64,000 bases of DNA, taken from the NCBI GenBank assembly GCA_017938205.1, contig JAGBCA010000029.1, forward strand, positions 1 through 64,000, in the 5' to 3' direction. Shown here piece after piece: positions 51,903 to 60,829 of this stretch (position 1 is the stretch's first letter; each line of letters begins with the position of its first letter). The position numbers were made by a program, and so were the translations under genes. The notes beneath the pieces were generated by a model. The model was not told the origin of the DNA, ran no database searches, and saw nothing but the letters and a program-made list of their open reading frames with translations. Source of the DNA: Clostridia bacterium (lineage in GTDB: Bacteria; Bacillota; Clostridia; Oscillospirales; CAG-272).

Positions 51903-53498
51903 TTATACATTTTCTTGTTTTTTTCGTTCAAGGTACTCCTCATACGTACCGAGGAAATCAAAGCAACCCTCGGGCGAAAGCTCGATGATGCGGTTGGCAA
52001 CCGTGGCAAGGATCTCATAGTCGTGCGAGGAGAACAGGATGTTTCCCTTAAAGGACTGCATGCCGTTGTTCACCGCGGTGATGGATTCAAGATCCAGATG
52101 GTCCGTCGGCTGATCGATCATCAAGAGATTGGAGCCAAACATCATCATGCGAGAGAACATGCAACGCACCTTTTCTCCTCCCGAAAGCACGTTGACGGGC
52201 TTGAAAACACTCTCATTAGAGAAAAGCATTTTTCCGAGGAAGCCGCGCAGATACGACTCCGTCTGATCCTTGGAATACGCACGCATCCAATCGAGGATCG
52301 ACTCGGTGTGGCCGTCAAAATAGGCGGAATTATCGTGCGGAAAATAAGAGGTCGTAATAGAAACGCCGAATTTGAACTCGCCGCTATCGGGCTCTGCCTC
52401 TTCGTTCAGGATCTTGAAAAGCTGCGTGATGGCAAGTTCGTTTCCGAGAAATGCGATCTTATCCCCCTTTGCAACGTGGAAGGAAAGGCCCTTGAAAAGC
52501 GGCTTACCCTCGATGGATGCCGAGAGATTTTCCACGTGGAGGATCTCCTTGCCGGGCTCTCTGTCCATATCGAAGCCGATAAAGGGATAGCGTCGGCTGG
52601 ACGCAGGAAGCTCCTCAATCGTCAGTTTATCAAGAAGCTTACGGCGGGAAGTTGCCTGCCTGGATTTTGATTTATTTGCAGAAAAGCGGGAGATAAAGCT
52701 TTGCAGTTCTGCAATTTTCTCCTCATTCTTCTTGTTTTGCAGCTTGATCATACGCTGAATGAGCTGGCTGGATTCATACCAGAACTCATAGTTTCCGACG
52801 TACATTTTAATGCCGGAATAGTCAATATCCACGATGTTGGTGCAAACGTCGTTGAGGAAATGGCGGTCATGCGATACGACAAGAACCGTTCCGAAATAAT
52901 CGGCAAGGAAGTTCTCCAGCCACAGTACCGCATCGATATCAAGACCGTTCGTAGGCTCGTCCAAAAGAATAATATCGGGATTTCCGAAGAGCGCCTGCGC
53001 AAGCAGGATCTTGACCTTTTCGCTCTCCTTGAGGCTTGACATCGGCATATAGAGATAATCGTCCGTAAGGCCGAGGCCCTGGATCAGCTTTGATGCATCA
53101 CTCTCAGCTTCCCAACCATTCAGCTCCGCAAATTCTCCTTCAAGCTCGGAAGCGCGGATTCCGTCCTCATCGGAAAAGTCCTCTTTTGCATAGAGGGCAT
53201 CCTTTTCCTTCATAATATCATAGAGTCTTTGGTTGCCCATAATCACGGTGTCCAGCACCGTATACTCCTCAAAGGCGAAGTGATCCTGCTTCAAAACCGA
53301 CATACGCACAGTCGGAGGAATCGTGATCTCTCCCCTCGTGGGTTCAAGCTCTCCGCAAAGCAGACGGAGAAAGGTTGATTTTCCTGCGCCGTTGGCACCA
53401 ATGATGCCGTAGCAGTTTCCGGGCGTAAATTTCAGATCCACGTCCTTGAATAAAAGCTGGCCGCCAAACTGGAAGGCCACGTTACTTACTGTAATCAT
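51903..53498 (-). CDS. ABC-F ATPase, YkpA/YbiT-like
   Basis: 531-residue soluble protein with two nucleotide-binding domains and no membrane part. Domain 1 has Walker A GANGAGKS (34-41) and LLDEPTN, but its signature reads SSLKESEK (154-161), not LSGGQ. Domain 2 has LSGGEKVR but a broken Walker A (GNELAITQ, 352-359) and DQP at 462-464 in place of DEP. ABC-F proteins act at the ribosomal E site. The degraded domain-2 Walker A occurs, from memory, in YkpA-like proteins. 17 bases after the HAD gene. Confidence 0.85.
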   Translation of the reverse strand: MITVSNVAFQFGGQLLFKDVDLKFTPGNCYGIIGANGAGKSTFLRLLCGELEPTRGEITIPPTVRMSVLKQDHFAFEEYTVLDTVIMGNQRLYDIMKEKDALYAKEDFSDEDGIRASELEGEFAELNGWEAESDASKLIQGLGLTDDYLYMPMSSLKESEKVKILLAQALFGNPDIILLDEPTNGLDIDAVLWLENFLADYFGTVLVVSHDRHFLNDVCTNIVDIDYSGIKMYVGNYEFWYESSQLIQRMIKLQNKKNEEKIAELQSFISRFSANKSKSRQATSRRKLLDKLTIEELPASSRRYPFIGFDMDREPGKEILHVENLSASIEGKPLFKGLSFHVAKGDKIAFLGNELAITQLFKILNEEAEPDSGEFKFGVSITTSYFPHDNSAYFDGHTESILDWMRAYSKDQTESYLRGFLGKMLFSNESVFKPVNVLSGGEKVRCMFSRMMMFGSNLLMIDQPTDHLDLESITAVNNGMQSFKGNILFSSHDYEILATVANRIIELSPEGCFDFLGTYEEYLERKKQENV

Positions 53499-53515
53499 AA
53501 TCTATCCTTATATTA

Positions 53516-54319
53516 TTACTTTTCAAGCTCCGTCAGAAGCGCACGAATGTTTTTAAACACATAGGTGGGACGGATATCCGAGGCTGCAAGCTTTGCTTCA
53601 TCCGTTCCGCCGGAGAGAACCAGGATGGAAGAGACACCCGCATTGTTGCCTGCAAGAATATCGGTTTTCAGCATATCGCCAACCATTGCTGTTTCGTTTG
53701 CTTTATAACCAAACTTCTTCATTGCCATCTCGATCATCGTGGGCTCAGGCTTTCCGATATAGTGCGGCATCTTTCCCGTCGCGTTGAAGAAGCCCTGCGC
53801 AAAGGAGCCGCAATCCGGCACGTAGCCATAAGCCGTGGGACACGCAGGATCTGGGTTTGTGGCAAGATAGATCGCTCCTCTGGTGAGAAGGCGAGACACA
53901 TCGTCCAGCTTCTTGAAGGTAAGCTCAATGTCGTTGGAGATCAGTACGCCGCCGATTGCATCAAAATCATCACCGATCTCTGTGGTTACCTTGAGCCCTG
54001 CCTCACGCAGCTGTGCAACAAAGGATACCGTTCCCATTGCATAAAACAGGACGTTGGGATGGTTTTCCTTGATATACAAAATGGTTGCATCCGTAGAGGT
54101 GATAAAATCCTCGGCCGTGGCAGAAATGCCGATGCGTGCCATTTTTTCAATATACTTATCAATGCCTTTCGATGAATTGTTCGTAAGGAAGAGCGCCTTA
54201 CCTCCGATACTTTTTACGTATGCAAGAAAATCCAGCGTACCGTCAAAAAGATCATTATCAAGATAGATCGTTCCATCCATGTCCAGACAGAAAAGGCGAA
54301 TCTGCTTGAGTTTTTCCAT
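53516..54319 (-). CDS. HAD-IIA hydrolase, NagD-like
   Basis: About 267 residues. The nucleophile motif LFCLDMDGTIYLDN (D13, D15), FLTNNSS, KPEPTMIEMA and VGDMLKTDILAGNNAG give HAD motifs I-IV with the large C2 cap of NagD-type phosphatases. It probably dephosphorylates a nucleotide or sugar phosphate. The start is ATG 54319 after GAGAGA; the open frame extends 65 codons upstream, but that part crosses the terminator and the galE gene end and is not real protein. Confidence 0.85.
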   Translation of the reverse strand: MEKLKQIRLFCLDMDGTIYLDNDLFDGTLDFLAYVKSIGGKALFLTNNSSKGIDKYIEKMARIGISATAEDFITSTDATILYIKENHPNVLFYAMGTVSFVAQLREAGLKVTTEIGDDFDAIGGVLISNDIELTFKKLDDVSRLLTRGAIYLATNPDPACPTAYGYVPDCGSFAQGFFNATGKMPHYIGKPEPTMIEMAMKKFGYKANETAMVGDMLKTDILAGNNAGVSSILVLSGGTDEAKLAASDIRPTYVFKNIRALLTELEK

Positions 54320-54341
54320 AAGATCTCTCGCTTTCATAGAA

Positions 54342-54380
54342 AAGAGGCGTGCCTTTTTCCAGGCAAACGCCTCTTGTTTT
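54342..54380 (-). terminator. terminator after galE
   Basis: Stem AAGAGGCGT with ACGCCTCTT and an inner GCCT/AGGC (54342-54375), then TTTTC on the minus strand; it lies between galE and the HAD gene. Confidence 0.75.
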
Positions 54381-55400
54381 TTAGTTTTCGGGATAACCGT
54401 CGGGGTTATTTCTCTGCCATCTTGCGGAGTCCTCGCACATCTTTGCGAGATCTCTCTCTGCCCGCCATCCAAGCACGCGCTCGGCCTTTGCGGGATCGGC
54501 ATAGCACTCGGCAATATCGCCGGGGCGACGGGGAGCGATCTTATATTTTACGGGAGCACCCCAAGCCTTCTCAAAGGCAGCTACCATTTCAAGCACGGAA
54601 TAACCGTTTCCTGTACCGACGTTGACGTGATCCACGCCCTTCATTCTCTCGGTATAATCCAAAGCCTTCAGATGCGCGAGCGCAAGGTCAACCACGTGAA
54701 TATAGTCACGAACACCTGTACCGTCCTTGGTATCGTAATCGTTGCCGAATACGCTGAGGCATTCAAGCTTCCCTGCGGCAACCTTTGCAATATAGGGCAA
54801 AAGGTTGTTCGGGATTCCCTTGGGATCCTCACCGATCGTACCGCTCTCGTGCGCGCCGATGGGATTAAAGTAACGAAGGATGCAAGCGGAGAAATCGGGG
54901 TTGGCCGCAGCCGTATCCTTCAGAATACGCTCGATCATAAGCTTCGTCTCACCGTAAGGGTTGGTGGTGGAAAGAGGAAAATCCTCGCGAATCGGAACGG
55001 ACTTCGGAAGTCCGTACACCGTAGCGGAAGAGCTGAACACGATGCGATTCACGCCGTGCGCGAGCATAGACTCCAGAAGATGAAACGTGCCCGTCAGATT
55101 GTTATGATAATAAAGGAGCGGAAGCGAGCAGGACTCGCCAACAGCCTTGAGACCTGCAAAATGGATGACGGAATCGATCTCGGGATTCTCATCAAACACG
55201 CGATCCAGCGTTTCCTTATCCAAAAGGTCGCAAAGAACGAACTTCGGGCGTTTGCCCGTAATGCCCTGAATGCGATCCAATACGCAAAGCTTACTGTTGG
55301 AAAGGTTATCAACGATGATAACATCCTTTCCGATATTCAAAAGCTCAACGACCGTATGCGAACCGATATAACCGGTGCCGCCCGTTACGAGAATTGACAT
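54381..55400 (-). CDS. galE: UDP-glucose 4-epimerase
   Basis: 339-residue short-chain dehydrogenase family enzyme interconverting UDP-glucose and UDP-galactose (and often the N-acetyl forms). NAD-binding [12 protein letters not shown] at the N-terminus, active-site YGETK with Ser-rich [23 protein letters not shown]. Usual length. The start at 55400 follows GGAGG-like sequence. It could supply or recycle galactose released by the GH42-like enzyme. Confidence 0.95.
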   Translation of the reverse strand: MSILVTGGTGYIGSHTVVELLNIGKDVIIVDNLSNSKLCVLDRIQGITGKRPKFVLCDLLDKETLDRVFDENPEIDSVIHFAGLKAVGESCSLPLLYYHNNLTGTFHLLESMLAHGVNRIVFSSSATVYGLPKSVPIREDFPLSTTNPYGETKLMIERILKDTAAANPDFSACILRYFNPIGAHESGTIGEDPKGIPNNLLPYIAKVAAGKLECLSVFGNDYDTKDGTGVRDYIHVVDLALAHLKALDYTERMKGVDHVNVGTGNGYSVLEMVAAFEKAWGAPVKYKIAPRRPGDIAECYADPAKAERVLGWRAERDLAKMCEDSARWQRNNPDGYPEN

Positions 55401-55428
55401 ACTCCACCTCTAAATTGAATTTAATAAA

Positions 55429-55462
55429 ACAAAAAAGAGCAGAACGATCCACTCTTTTTTGT
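55429..55462 (-). terminator. terminator after rpmA
   Basis: 11-base-pair stem (55429-55439 with 55452-55462), mostly A-T at its base, 12-base loop, followed by TTTTTTGTTTTA-type T-rich sequence on the minus strand. Confidence 0.7.
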
Positions 55463-55468
55463 CAAATA

Positions 55469-55747
55469 TTAGTCAGCGTAAACGCTAACCTGCTTTCTGC
55501 CGCCGGAAATGTGCTCAAACTTCACCTTTCCGCTAATAAGAGCAAAAAGAGTATCATCCGTACCGATACCTACATTGTTACCGGGATGGATCTTCGTGCC
55601 ACGCTGTCTTACAAGGATGTTACCTGCAAGAACTGCCTGACCGTCAGCCTTCTTCACACCAAGACGCTTGGACTCGGAATCACGGCCGTTTTTAGTAGAA
55701 CCAACGCCCTTTTTGTGAGCGAAGAATTGCAAACTAAGCTTCAACAT
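55469..55747 (-). CDS. rpmA: 50S ribosomal protein L27 with cleavable N-terminus
   Basis: 92 residues. The first ten ([10 protein letters not shown]) are the Firmicutes extension cut off by the Prp protease before HKKG; the rest ([27 protein letters not shown]) is L27, whose processed N-terminus reaches the peptidyl-transferase centre. Start ATG eight bases after GGAGG. Last gene of rplU-prp-rpmA. Confidence 0.97.
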   Translation of the reverse strand: MLKLSLQFFAHKKGVGSTKNGRDSESKRLGVKKADGQAVLAGNILVRQRGTKIHPGNNVGIGTDDTLFALISGKVKFEHISGGRKQVSVYAD

Positions 55748-55780
55748 TTTCTTTACCTCCGTATTTTTTAGTAATGATGC

Positions 55781-56137
55781 TTATATCTCACGCTCGATCT
55801 CTTTTACGTCAAGAAACTCATAGTATTCCTCGACCAGATCCATCAGCTGCAAGAAATAAGCCTGGATAAGACCGGAAAGCGCATATTGCTTTCTCTCGTC
55901 GGATTCATATTTGGGAAGAGCACCCTTGCAGATCAATTTGATGTCCGTCGTCTTTTCATCGATCGTGTAATCCACGTCTGATGCATAAGAAACCTCGATC
56001 GCATTGATGATCAGCATCGTCATACTTGACAGTGCGGCGCAGAGAACGTCGTCGCCCGAGTCACCGTATCCCGTATGCCCCTGCTCTTCAAATCCGTAAT
56101 AAATCCCGCCGGTCTTATAAAAAGTAATGGTTGTCAT
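55781..56137 (-). CDS. prp: ribosomal-processing cysteine protease Prp
   Basis: 118 residues. The catalytic His is H21 in GHTGYG and the catalytic Cys C33 in DDVLCAALS, the Prp dyad. It cleaves the N-terminal extension of L27, whose gene follows 33 bases later. Located between rplU and rpmA, as in Bacillus (ysxB). Confidence 0.95.
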   Translation of the reverse strand: MTTITFYKTGGIYYGFEEQGHTGYGDSGDDVLCAALSSMTMLIINAIEVSYASDVDYTIDEKTTDIKLICKGALPKYESDERKQYALSGLIQAYFLQLMDLVEEYYEFLDVKEIEREI

Positions 56138-56142
56138 ACGAA

Positions 56143-56451
56143 TTAAGCCTCGATCTTAGCGATCTGGATCTTAGTGTAATCCTGACGATGACCGATCTTC
56201 TTCTTTTCGTTCTTCTTCGACTTATACTTGATAACGTCGATCTTCTTGGACTTACCGTTCTTCAGAACAGTAGCAACCACGGTAGCACCTGCTACATAAG
56301 GAGTACCAACGGACAAAGACTCACCGTTTACAGCAAGAACCTTATCAAAGGTCACGCTCTCGCCCTCGGCTACGCCAAGCTTCTCAACGAAAACAACGTC
56401 TCCCTCGGCAACCTTGTACTGCTTTCCACCCGTTACGAAAATAGCGAACAT
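56143..56451 (-). CDS. rplU: 50S ribosomal protein L21
   Basis: 102 residues: [26 protein letters not shown] at the start and [17 protein letters not shown] at the end are L21 hallmarks. ATG 56451 is eight bases after GAGG; three in-frame codons upstream are not needed. First gene of the rplU-prp-rpmA operon. Confidence 0.97.
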   Translation of the reverse strand: MFAIFVTGGKQYKVAEGDVVFVEKLGVAEGESVTFDKVLAVNGESLSVGTPYVAGATVVATVLKNGKSKKIDVIKYKSKKNEKKKIGHRQDYTKIQIAKIEA

Positions 56452-56528
56452 GTAAAGCACCTCACTTTCAGTAAGAAATCGCTGCCATAGGCGGCTTTCG
56501 CACTTAGGCCCAAAGCAAGCGTCAAAAT
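56452..56528 (-). promoter_or_regulatory. rplU 5' leader, L21-leader candidate
   Basis: About 70 transcribed bases before rplU, with a GC-rich foldable part (GAAAGCCGCCTATGGCAGCG) and a GAAAGTGAGG end. The position and features fit the L21 leader known in Firmicutes; a covariance model was not run. Confidence 0.45.
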
Positions 56529-56557
56529 ATTATATCATTATTTAATTTAAAAGTCAA
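56529..56557 (-). promoter_or_regulatory. sigma-A promoter for rplU-prp-rpmA
   Basis: On the minus strand, TTGACT (56552-56557), 17-base spacer, TATAAT (56529-56534). Confidence 0.8.
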
Positions 56558-56593
56558 TAGGTTTTGACAATTTTTTCTCAAAAAAGAGAAAAA

Positions 56594-57037
56594 TTATTCC
56601 TCGCCCTTGCAGGATGCGCAATCGCCGTCGCACTCCTCGCCGCAAACGTCAAAATCCATCACCTTTTCGCCGCAAGCAGGGCAAACCAGAGAATCGCTCT
56701 CCAACGTATCGTCAAAATACACGGTCTCGCCGCAAGAGGGGCATTCAACCTCGTAAAATCCATCGTCCTCCTCGCTGACAAGATCCTCGTCTTCGTCCTC
56801 TTCCTCCTCATCGTCGGTAACAAAAACGGTCTCCTCCACATATCCGAGATCCTCGTCCAGCTCCTCGATATAATCACGAAGCTCAGCACACTCGCCCTCA
56901 AGAGCGGAAAGCTTATCCGCCATATCGGAGATCAGAGTAAGCATTTCGGAAAGGATCCTTCCCTCCTTCTCCTTGCTATCTATGCCATATCCTTCAAAAA
57001 GGCCCTTCACATAGGCCGCGCGCTCGTTCAAAGTCAT
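56594..57037 (-). CDS. CD1247-like zinc-binding protein
   Basis: 147 residues. The N-terminal helical part (MTLNERAAYVKGLFEGYGI...LISDMADKLSALEGECAELRDYIEELDEDL) matches the CD1247 N-terminal domain of Clostridia, including a coiled coil. It is followed by an acidic linker (EEEEDEDED), a zinc ribbon with CPSCG and CPACG, and a cysteine-rich tail (CGEECDGDCASC). ATG 57037 follows AAAGGAG; the seven codons upstream lack a site. Function unknown. The efp gene lies upstream. Confidence 0.85.
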   Translation of the reverse strand: MTLNERAAYVKGLFEGYGIDSKEKEGRILSEMLTLISDMADKLSALEGECAELRDYIEELDEDLGYVEETVFVTDDEEEEDEDEDLVSEEDDGFYEVECPSCGETVYFDDTLESDSLVCPACGEKVMDFDVCGEECDGDCASCKGEE

Positions 57038-57071
57038 TTTAATATCTCCTTTATCCATGTTTTATAATTTC

Positions 57072-57131
57072 TATAAAAAGAAAGATCGGCTCGGTCGCGC
57101 ACGCAGAGAACGCACGAAAAACGAGCCGACC
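57072..57131 (-). terminator. terminator after efp
   Basis: Ten-base stem between 57084-57093 and 57122-57131 (one G-T mismatch near the base), an inner GCG-rich hairpin in the loop, and TTTCTTTTT on the minus strand. Confidence 0.65.
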
Positions 57132-57144
57132 ATAAAAGAGGCAC

Positions 57145-57702
57145 TTACGCTCTCTCGAGATACTCGCCGGTTCTGGTATCGATTCTGAGAAGATCGCCCT
57201 CATTGATGAAGATCGGAACCTTGATTACCGCACCCGTCTCAAGGGTTGCAGCCTTGGTTACGTTCGTTGCGGTATCGCCGCGAACGCCGGGCTCAGTCTC
57301 GGTAACGGAAAGCTCAACGAACGTAGGAGGCTCAACCGAGAATACATTGCCCTTGAAGGAGCAAATACGGCAAACCGTATTTTCCTTCACAAACTTGAAG
57401 TTATCACCAAGCTTATCCTTGTTCAGAGGAATCTGCTCGTAGGACTCCTGATCCATGAAATAGTACAGATCGCCATCGTTATACAGATACTCAAGATCAC
57501 GGCGCTCGATTACGGCATTCTCAAACTTTGCGGTGGGGTTGAAGGATTCCTCACGGATCGCACCGGTCACAACGTTCTTATACTTCGTTCTGACGAACGC
57601 AGCACCCTTACCGGGCTTTACGTGCTGGAACTCGATAACCTGGCAAACCTGACCGTCCTTCTCAAAGGTCACACCATTTTTAAAATCGCCTGCAGTCAAC
57701 AT
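57145..57702 (-). CDS. efp: elongation factor P
   Basis: 185 residues; relieves ribosome stalling at proline runs. Three beta-barrel domains; the tip lysine to be modified is K32 in KPGKGAAF. Start [10 protein letters not shown] at ATG 57702, placed by AAAGGA. No yeaE/ymfI-type modification gene is in view. Upstream lies the Xaa-Pro peptidase gene, a common clostridial order. Confidence 0.97.
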   Translation of the reverse strand: MLTAGDFKNGVTFEKDGQVCQVIEFQHVKPGKGAAFVRTKYKNVVTGAIREESFNPTAKFENAVIERRDLEYLYNDGDLYYFMDQESYEQIPLNKDKLGDNFKFVKENTVCRICSFKGNVFSVEPPTFVELSVTETEPGVRGDTATNVTKAATLETGAVIKVPIFINEGDLLRIDTRTGEYLERA

Positions 57703-57812
57703 AATTTCAATTCCTTTTCTCGGCGGTAAAATAGGTTGAGGAGTCTCTCGCACGCCGCCTGTCCTGCGCCTCCTCCGTATTCAGTCAATATGACTGTATA
57801 ACATACATATTT

Positions 57813-57841
57813 ATTTTACTACAAGTCTGCGTTTTTTTCAA
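57813..57841 (-). promoter_or_regulatory. candidate promoter for efp
   Basis: On the minus strand, TTGAAA (57836-57841), 17-base spacer, TAAAAT (57813-57818), about 110 bases before efp. Confidence 0.5.
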
Positions 57842-57886
57842 GGGGTATTTGCAATTTTTTTCTTTTTTTTGCAAAAAAATCTTTAT

Positions 57887-58951
57887 TTAAAGGATTTCGA
57901 TCAGATCTTTTCTTGATTTTGTGAGATTTTTGATCCCGCCTTCCTCGATCACGACCATATCCTCAATGCGGCATCCGTACTTCCCTTCTATATAGATTCC
58001 CGGCTCGACCGTGACTATATGTCCTGCCTGCAATTTGTTTTTTAAATTCTTAGCGCTGAGCCTTGGATTTTCATGAATATAAAGACCGACACCATGACCG
58101 AGAGAATGCCCGAAGGTTCCGGGATATTCCTTCTCGATGATGCGTCTTGCTGTGAGATCCGCCTCCGAGCAGGAAACACCGGCACGAAGAAAATCCAGGG
58201 CGGCGCGTTGTGCAGACAGTACGGTTTCGTACAAATGCTTCATGTCCGCGTTTGCTTTACCGATTGCGACAGTTCGCGTCATATCCGAGCAATAGCCGCC
58301 GTATTTCGCACCGAAATCCATCGTTAAAAATCCGCGCTCCAAGGGACATGTGCGCGGCGTGCCGTGCGGCAGTGCGCTGGCCGTTCCGGATACGGCAATG
58401 GTATCAAACGCCATTCCCTCCGCACCGAGCCTCCGCATTCTGTACTCAAGCTCAGCGGCCACTTCGATCTCCGTCATGCGCGGAGACAAAACCTTCAAAA
58501 GCTCTGAAAACGCGGCATCGGTGATGCTCTGTGCTTTTTCGATCAGGGCGATCTCCTTACCGCTCTTAACCTCGCGCATTGTATCGATGGCATCGCCTAT
58601 ATCACAAAGGCGAATACCCTTGAGGCGCTCCTTATAGCGCTTGTGCTCAGCAAAGGTAAGTACACTTCCCTCAAATCCGAGACGGCGCACGCCCGCTTCT
58701 TCGAGGGCGCATTGCAAAAAGGAAAAACGACCGTCGGGCACCTCTACTGTAAAGCCTGCATACGCAAGACGCTCTGCAGCCTCCTTATAACGAAAATCCG
58801 TAACGAGATAGGCCTTCTCACGAAGGATCAAAAGATAGCCGTCCGTGAAGGCGAAGCCTGAAAGGTATTGCTGGTTTTTCTCGTCCAAGACGAGAATTGC
58901 ATCCAAGGAAAGACGCTTCATTTTTTCTCTGAGCGTTACAAGCGGCGTCAT
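57887..58951 (-). CDS. Xaa-Pro aminopeptidase, M24B family
   Basis: 354 residues: N-terminal creatinase-like domain and C-terminal pita-bread domain. Metal ligands lie in FLTMDFGAKYGGYCSDMTRT (two Asp near 208 and 219), SLGHGVGLYIHE (His near 282), VTVEPGIYI (Glu near 312) and GCRIEDMVVI (Glu near 328). It releases N-terminal residues before proline or cleaves X-Pro dipeptides. ATG 58951 overlaps the preceding gene by four bases. Confidence 0.9.
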   Translation of the reverse strand: MTPLVTLREKMKRLSLDAILVLDEKNQQYLSGFAFTDGYLLILREKAYLVTDFRYKEAAERLAYAGFTVEVPDGRFSFLQCALEEAGVRRLGFEGSVLTFAEHKRYKERLKGIRLCDIGDAIDTMREVKSGKEIALIEKAQSITDAAFSELLKVLSPRMTEIEVAAELEYRMRRLGAEGMAFDTIAVSGTASALPHGTPRTCPLERGFLTMDFGAKYGGYCSDMTRTVAIGKANADMKHLYETVLSAQRAALDFLRAGVSCSEADLTARRIIEKEYPGTFGHSLGHGVGLYIHENPRLSAKNLKNKLQAGHIVTVEPGIYIEGKYGCRIEDMVVIEEGGIKNLTKSRKDLIEIL

Positions 58952-59799
58952 TTCATACTCCTTTCATATGCATCCTTCATGCGGCGTGCATCCCGCGTTT
59001 GTGTGCCCGCGGATTCACAGATGACTGTGGGTGACAATCCTTCGCGCACAATGGCCTCTGCAAGCGGCTCAAAATCCGGGCCAAAAACCGAATCATCAAA
59101 GGTAAGGTGGCGTTTTTCGCCTGCGGCAGTCCATTCGATCTTAGAAAAATGGCAATGCAGATCCTGTGCGACCGCATCACCGAGACGGTCCCCGATCACA
59201 TCAAAAACGCGGCGGTAATCGTCCATGCTCGCGAAAACACCTCCACACTCACGCGCGTTCATATGACCGAAGTCTACCACAGGAACGAGCCTTTTATCCA
59301 TCGAACAAAGCTCGATCACCTCATCAAGCGTGCCAAGCTGATTTTGCTTTCCCATCGTTTCAAGACCGATCAGCACCCCATACGTATCCACGCTTTCAAG
59401 CGTTTTATACAGGGTATCTCTTGCAAAATCCATCGCCTCACGGCGGGTGATCTTCGCGGCAGAGCCCGTATGCACGACGATCACGGATGCGCCGAGCAGG
59501 CGTGCCGCAGAGAGGCTGCGGCGGATATATTCCACGCTATTAAGACGTTTGATCGCCTCCACACTCGAAAGCGAGATAAAATACGGCGCGTGCAGGGACA
59601 TCGCAATCCCCTGCCTCTTAGCCTCCTGCCCGATCAGCAAAAGGCTTTCAGCCGAGGCAGAAAGGCCGTTTCCTGCCTCGTATTCATAGGCATCAAGGCC
59701 ATATCCTTTTACGAATGCAGGCGCATCCAGAACGCTTTTTGCGCCCGAAAGGCGGAACTCCTCACAACCGCCTCCGGGGCCGAATTTAGCTACACTCAT
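58948..59799 (-). CDS. endonuclease IV-like TIM-barrel protein
   Basis: 283 residues of the AP endonuclease 2/xylose isomerase-like fold. SLHAPYFISLSS, VVHTGSA, LIGLETMGKQ, VPVVDFGHMNA, DLHCHFSK and TVICESAG supply the His/Asp/Glu metal ligands of the DNA-repair endonuclease IV family, including the DxH pair. The substrate may be DNA abasic sites or an unrelated sugar. It overlaps YqeG at its start (ATGA). Confidence 0.8.
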   Translation of the reverse strand: MSVAKFGPGGGCEEFRLSGAKSVLDAPAFVKGYGLDAYEYEAGNGLSASAESLLLIGQEAKRQGIAMSLHAPYFISLSSVEAIKRLNSVEYIRRSLSAARLLGASVIVVHTGSAAKITRREAMDFARDTLYKTLESVDTYGVLIGLETMGKQNQLGTLDEVIELCSMDKRLVPVVDFGHMNARECGGVFASMDDYRRVFDVIGDRLGDAVAQDLHCHFSKIEWTAAGEKRHLTFDDSVFGPDFEPLAEAIVREGLSPTVICESAGTQTRDARRMKDAYERSMK

Positions 59800-60296
59800 T
59801 TTTTATTTCTCCTAAAGAAGCGTTTCATGATCGGGCGCTCCAGCCATCTTTTAAAGCGGGTGAGCGCATCGGTTTTATCCTTGATCGGCGGGACGAGCGC
59901 CACGCGAATGCCTGCAAGGCGCGCCGCAAGCACGTCCGTGAAGATCTGGTCTCCCATGAAGAGCGTACTCTCCTTGGTTACTCCCATCTCTTTCATAGCC
60001 GACTTTACCTTTTTTGCAAACGGTTTTTTCGCCTTTGAATACGCAATCAACCCCAACGTTGCATTAAAAGTATCCACCCTTTGCTTATCGTTGTTTGAAA
60101 CAAAAGCGGCAGAAATTCCTGCCTCAGCCAATGCGGCAAACCACGCGCGAACTCCTTCGCTCGGCTCCGCGTTTTCGTACGGCTCTAAGGTGTTATCGAT
60201 ATCCAAAACGAGTGCGCGGATCCCCTGCTCTTTTAAAAACGGAACGGATGCGCCTGCATAGGTTTCAAAATAAAAATCGGGGGCAAAAAAAGGCAT
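59796..60296 (-). CDS. YqeG family HAD-IIIA phosphatase
   Basis: 166 residues. The nucleophile motif LVLDIDNTLEPYENAEPSEGV (D32, D34), VSNND, KKPF and FMGDQIFTDVLAARLAGIRVALVPPI are the four HAD motifs, in the YqeG pattern. Related proteins dephosphorylate phosphatidylglycerophosphate or nucleotides. ATG 60296 follows AGGAGG. Confidence 0.85.
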   Translation of the reverse strand: MPFFAPDFYFETYAGASVPFLKEQGIRALVLDIDNTLEPYENAEPSEGVRAWFAALAEAGISAAFVSNNDKQRVDTFNATLGLIAYSKAKKPFAKKVKSAMKEMGVTKESTLFMGDQIFTDVLAARLAGIRVALVPPIKDKTDALTRFKRWLERPIMKRFFRRNKK

Positions 60297-60334
60297 GGCC
60301 CTTCCTCCTGATCACTGATGAAATTCAATAAATC

Positions 60335-60808
60335 TTAGCGATCCTTCATATTTCCTGCGCGTTTACATGCACGCATAAGATACGCCTTGATGCGTCTTTG
60401 TTTCTTATATTCCCCGCGGAACATAAAATACACAAAAACGATCAGACACACCGGCACGACCGAAAAGGCGGCCTTGGCAATGCACATCCATATAAAGTAA
60501 ACGACAAGGGCGATCCAGACCAGGTGAAAATACGGCTCGGTTACGATCACGCCGTACAGACGCGTTACATCTCCCACCTGCTTTGTGCGCCCGGCAAAGT
60601 ACGTTCCCATCAAAAAGCCGTTATCCTTCGTGGGGCGATCCATGATTTCGCAACGCATGCGAATGGTTTTTCCCCTCTTCTTAAAATGCATATGCGGCTT
60701 TCCGTCCCCCTCGGCAAAGCGAACGCCCTCGTTCACCTTGTCGTTGTTCGGAAGCAGCTGCAAAAGCTGATCCTCCGTGCAGGCAGCCTCCATTTTTACA
60801 AAACGCAT
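60335..60808 (-). CDS. membrane protein, unknown function
   Basis: 157 residues. The first 95 are soluble; two closely spaced hydrophobic helices (about 94-112 and 115-132) follow, with a very basic C-terminal tail (YKKQRRIKAYLMRACKRAGN). ATG 60808 is set by AGGAGG. It lies 21 bases after the GH20-like gene and probably shares that transcript. I do not recognise the family. Confidence 0.65.
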   Translation of the reverse strand: MRFVKMEAACTEDQLLQLLPNNDKVNEGVRFAEGDGKPHMHFKKRGKTIRMRCEIMDRPTKDNGFLMGTYFAGRTKQVGDVTRLYGVIVTEPYFHLVWIALVVYFIWMCIAKAAFSVVPVCLIVFVYFMFRGEYKKQRRIKAYLMRACKRAGNMKDR

Positions 60809-60829
60809 GGATAACCTCCTAAAATACAT

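Noticed and set aside
54320..54514. N-terminal extension of the HAD phosphatase
   Set aside because: It covers the galE terminator and galE coding end; the HAD domain begins right after 54319.
54279..55397. Plus-strand open frame of 372 codons across galE
   Set aside because: Antisense to galE and crosses the galE terminator.
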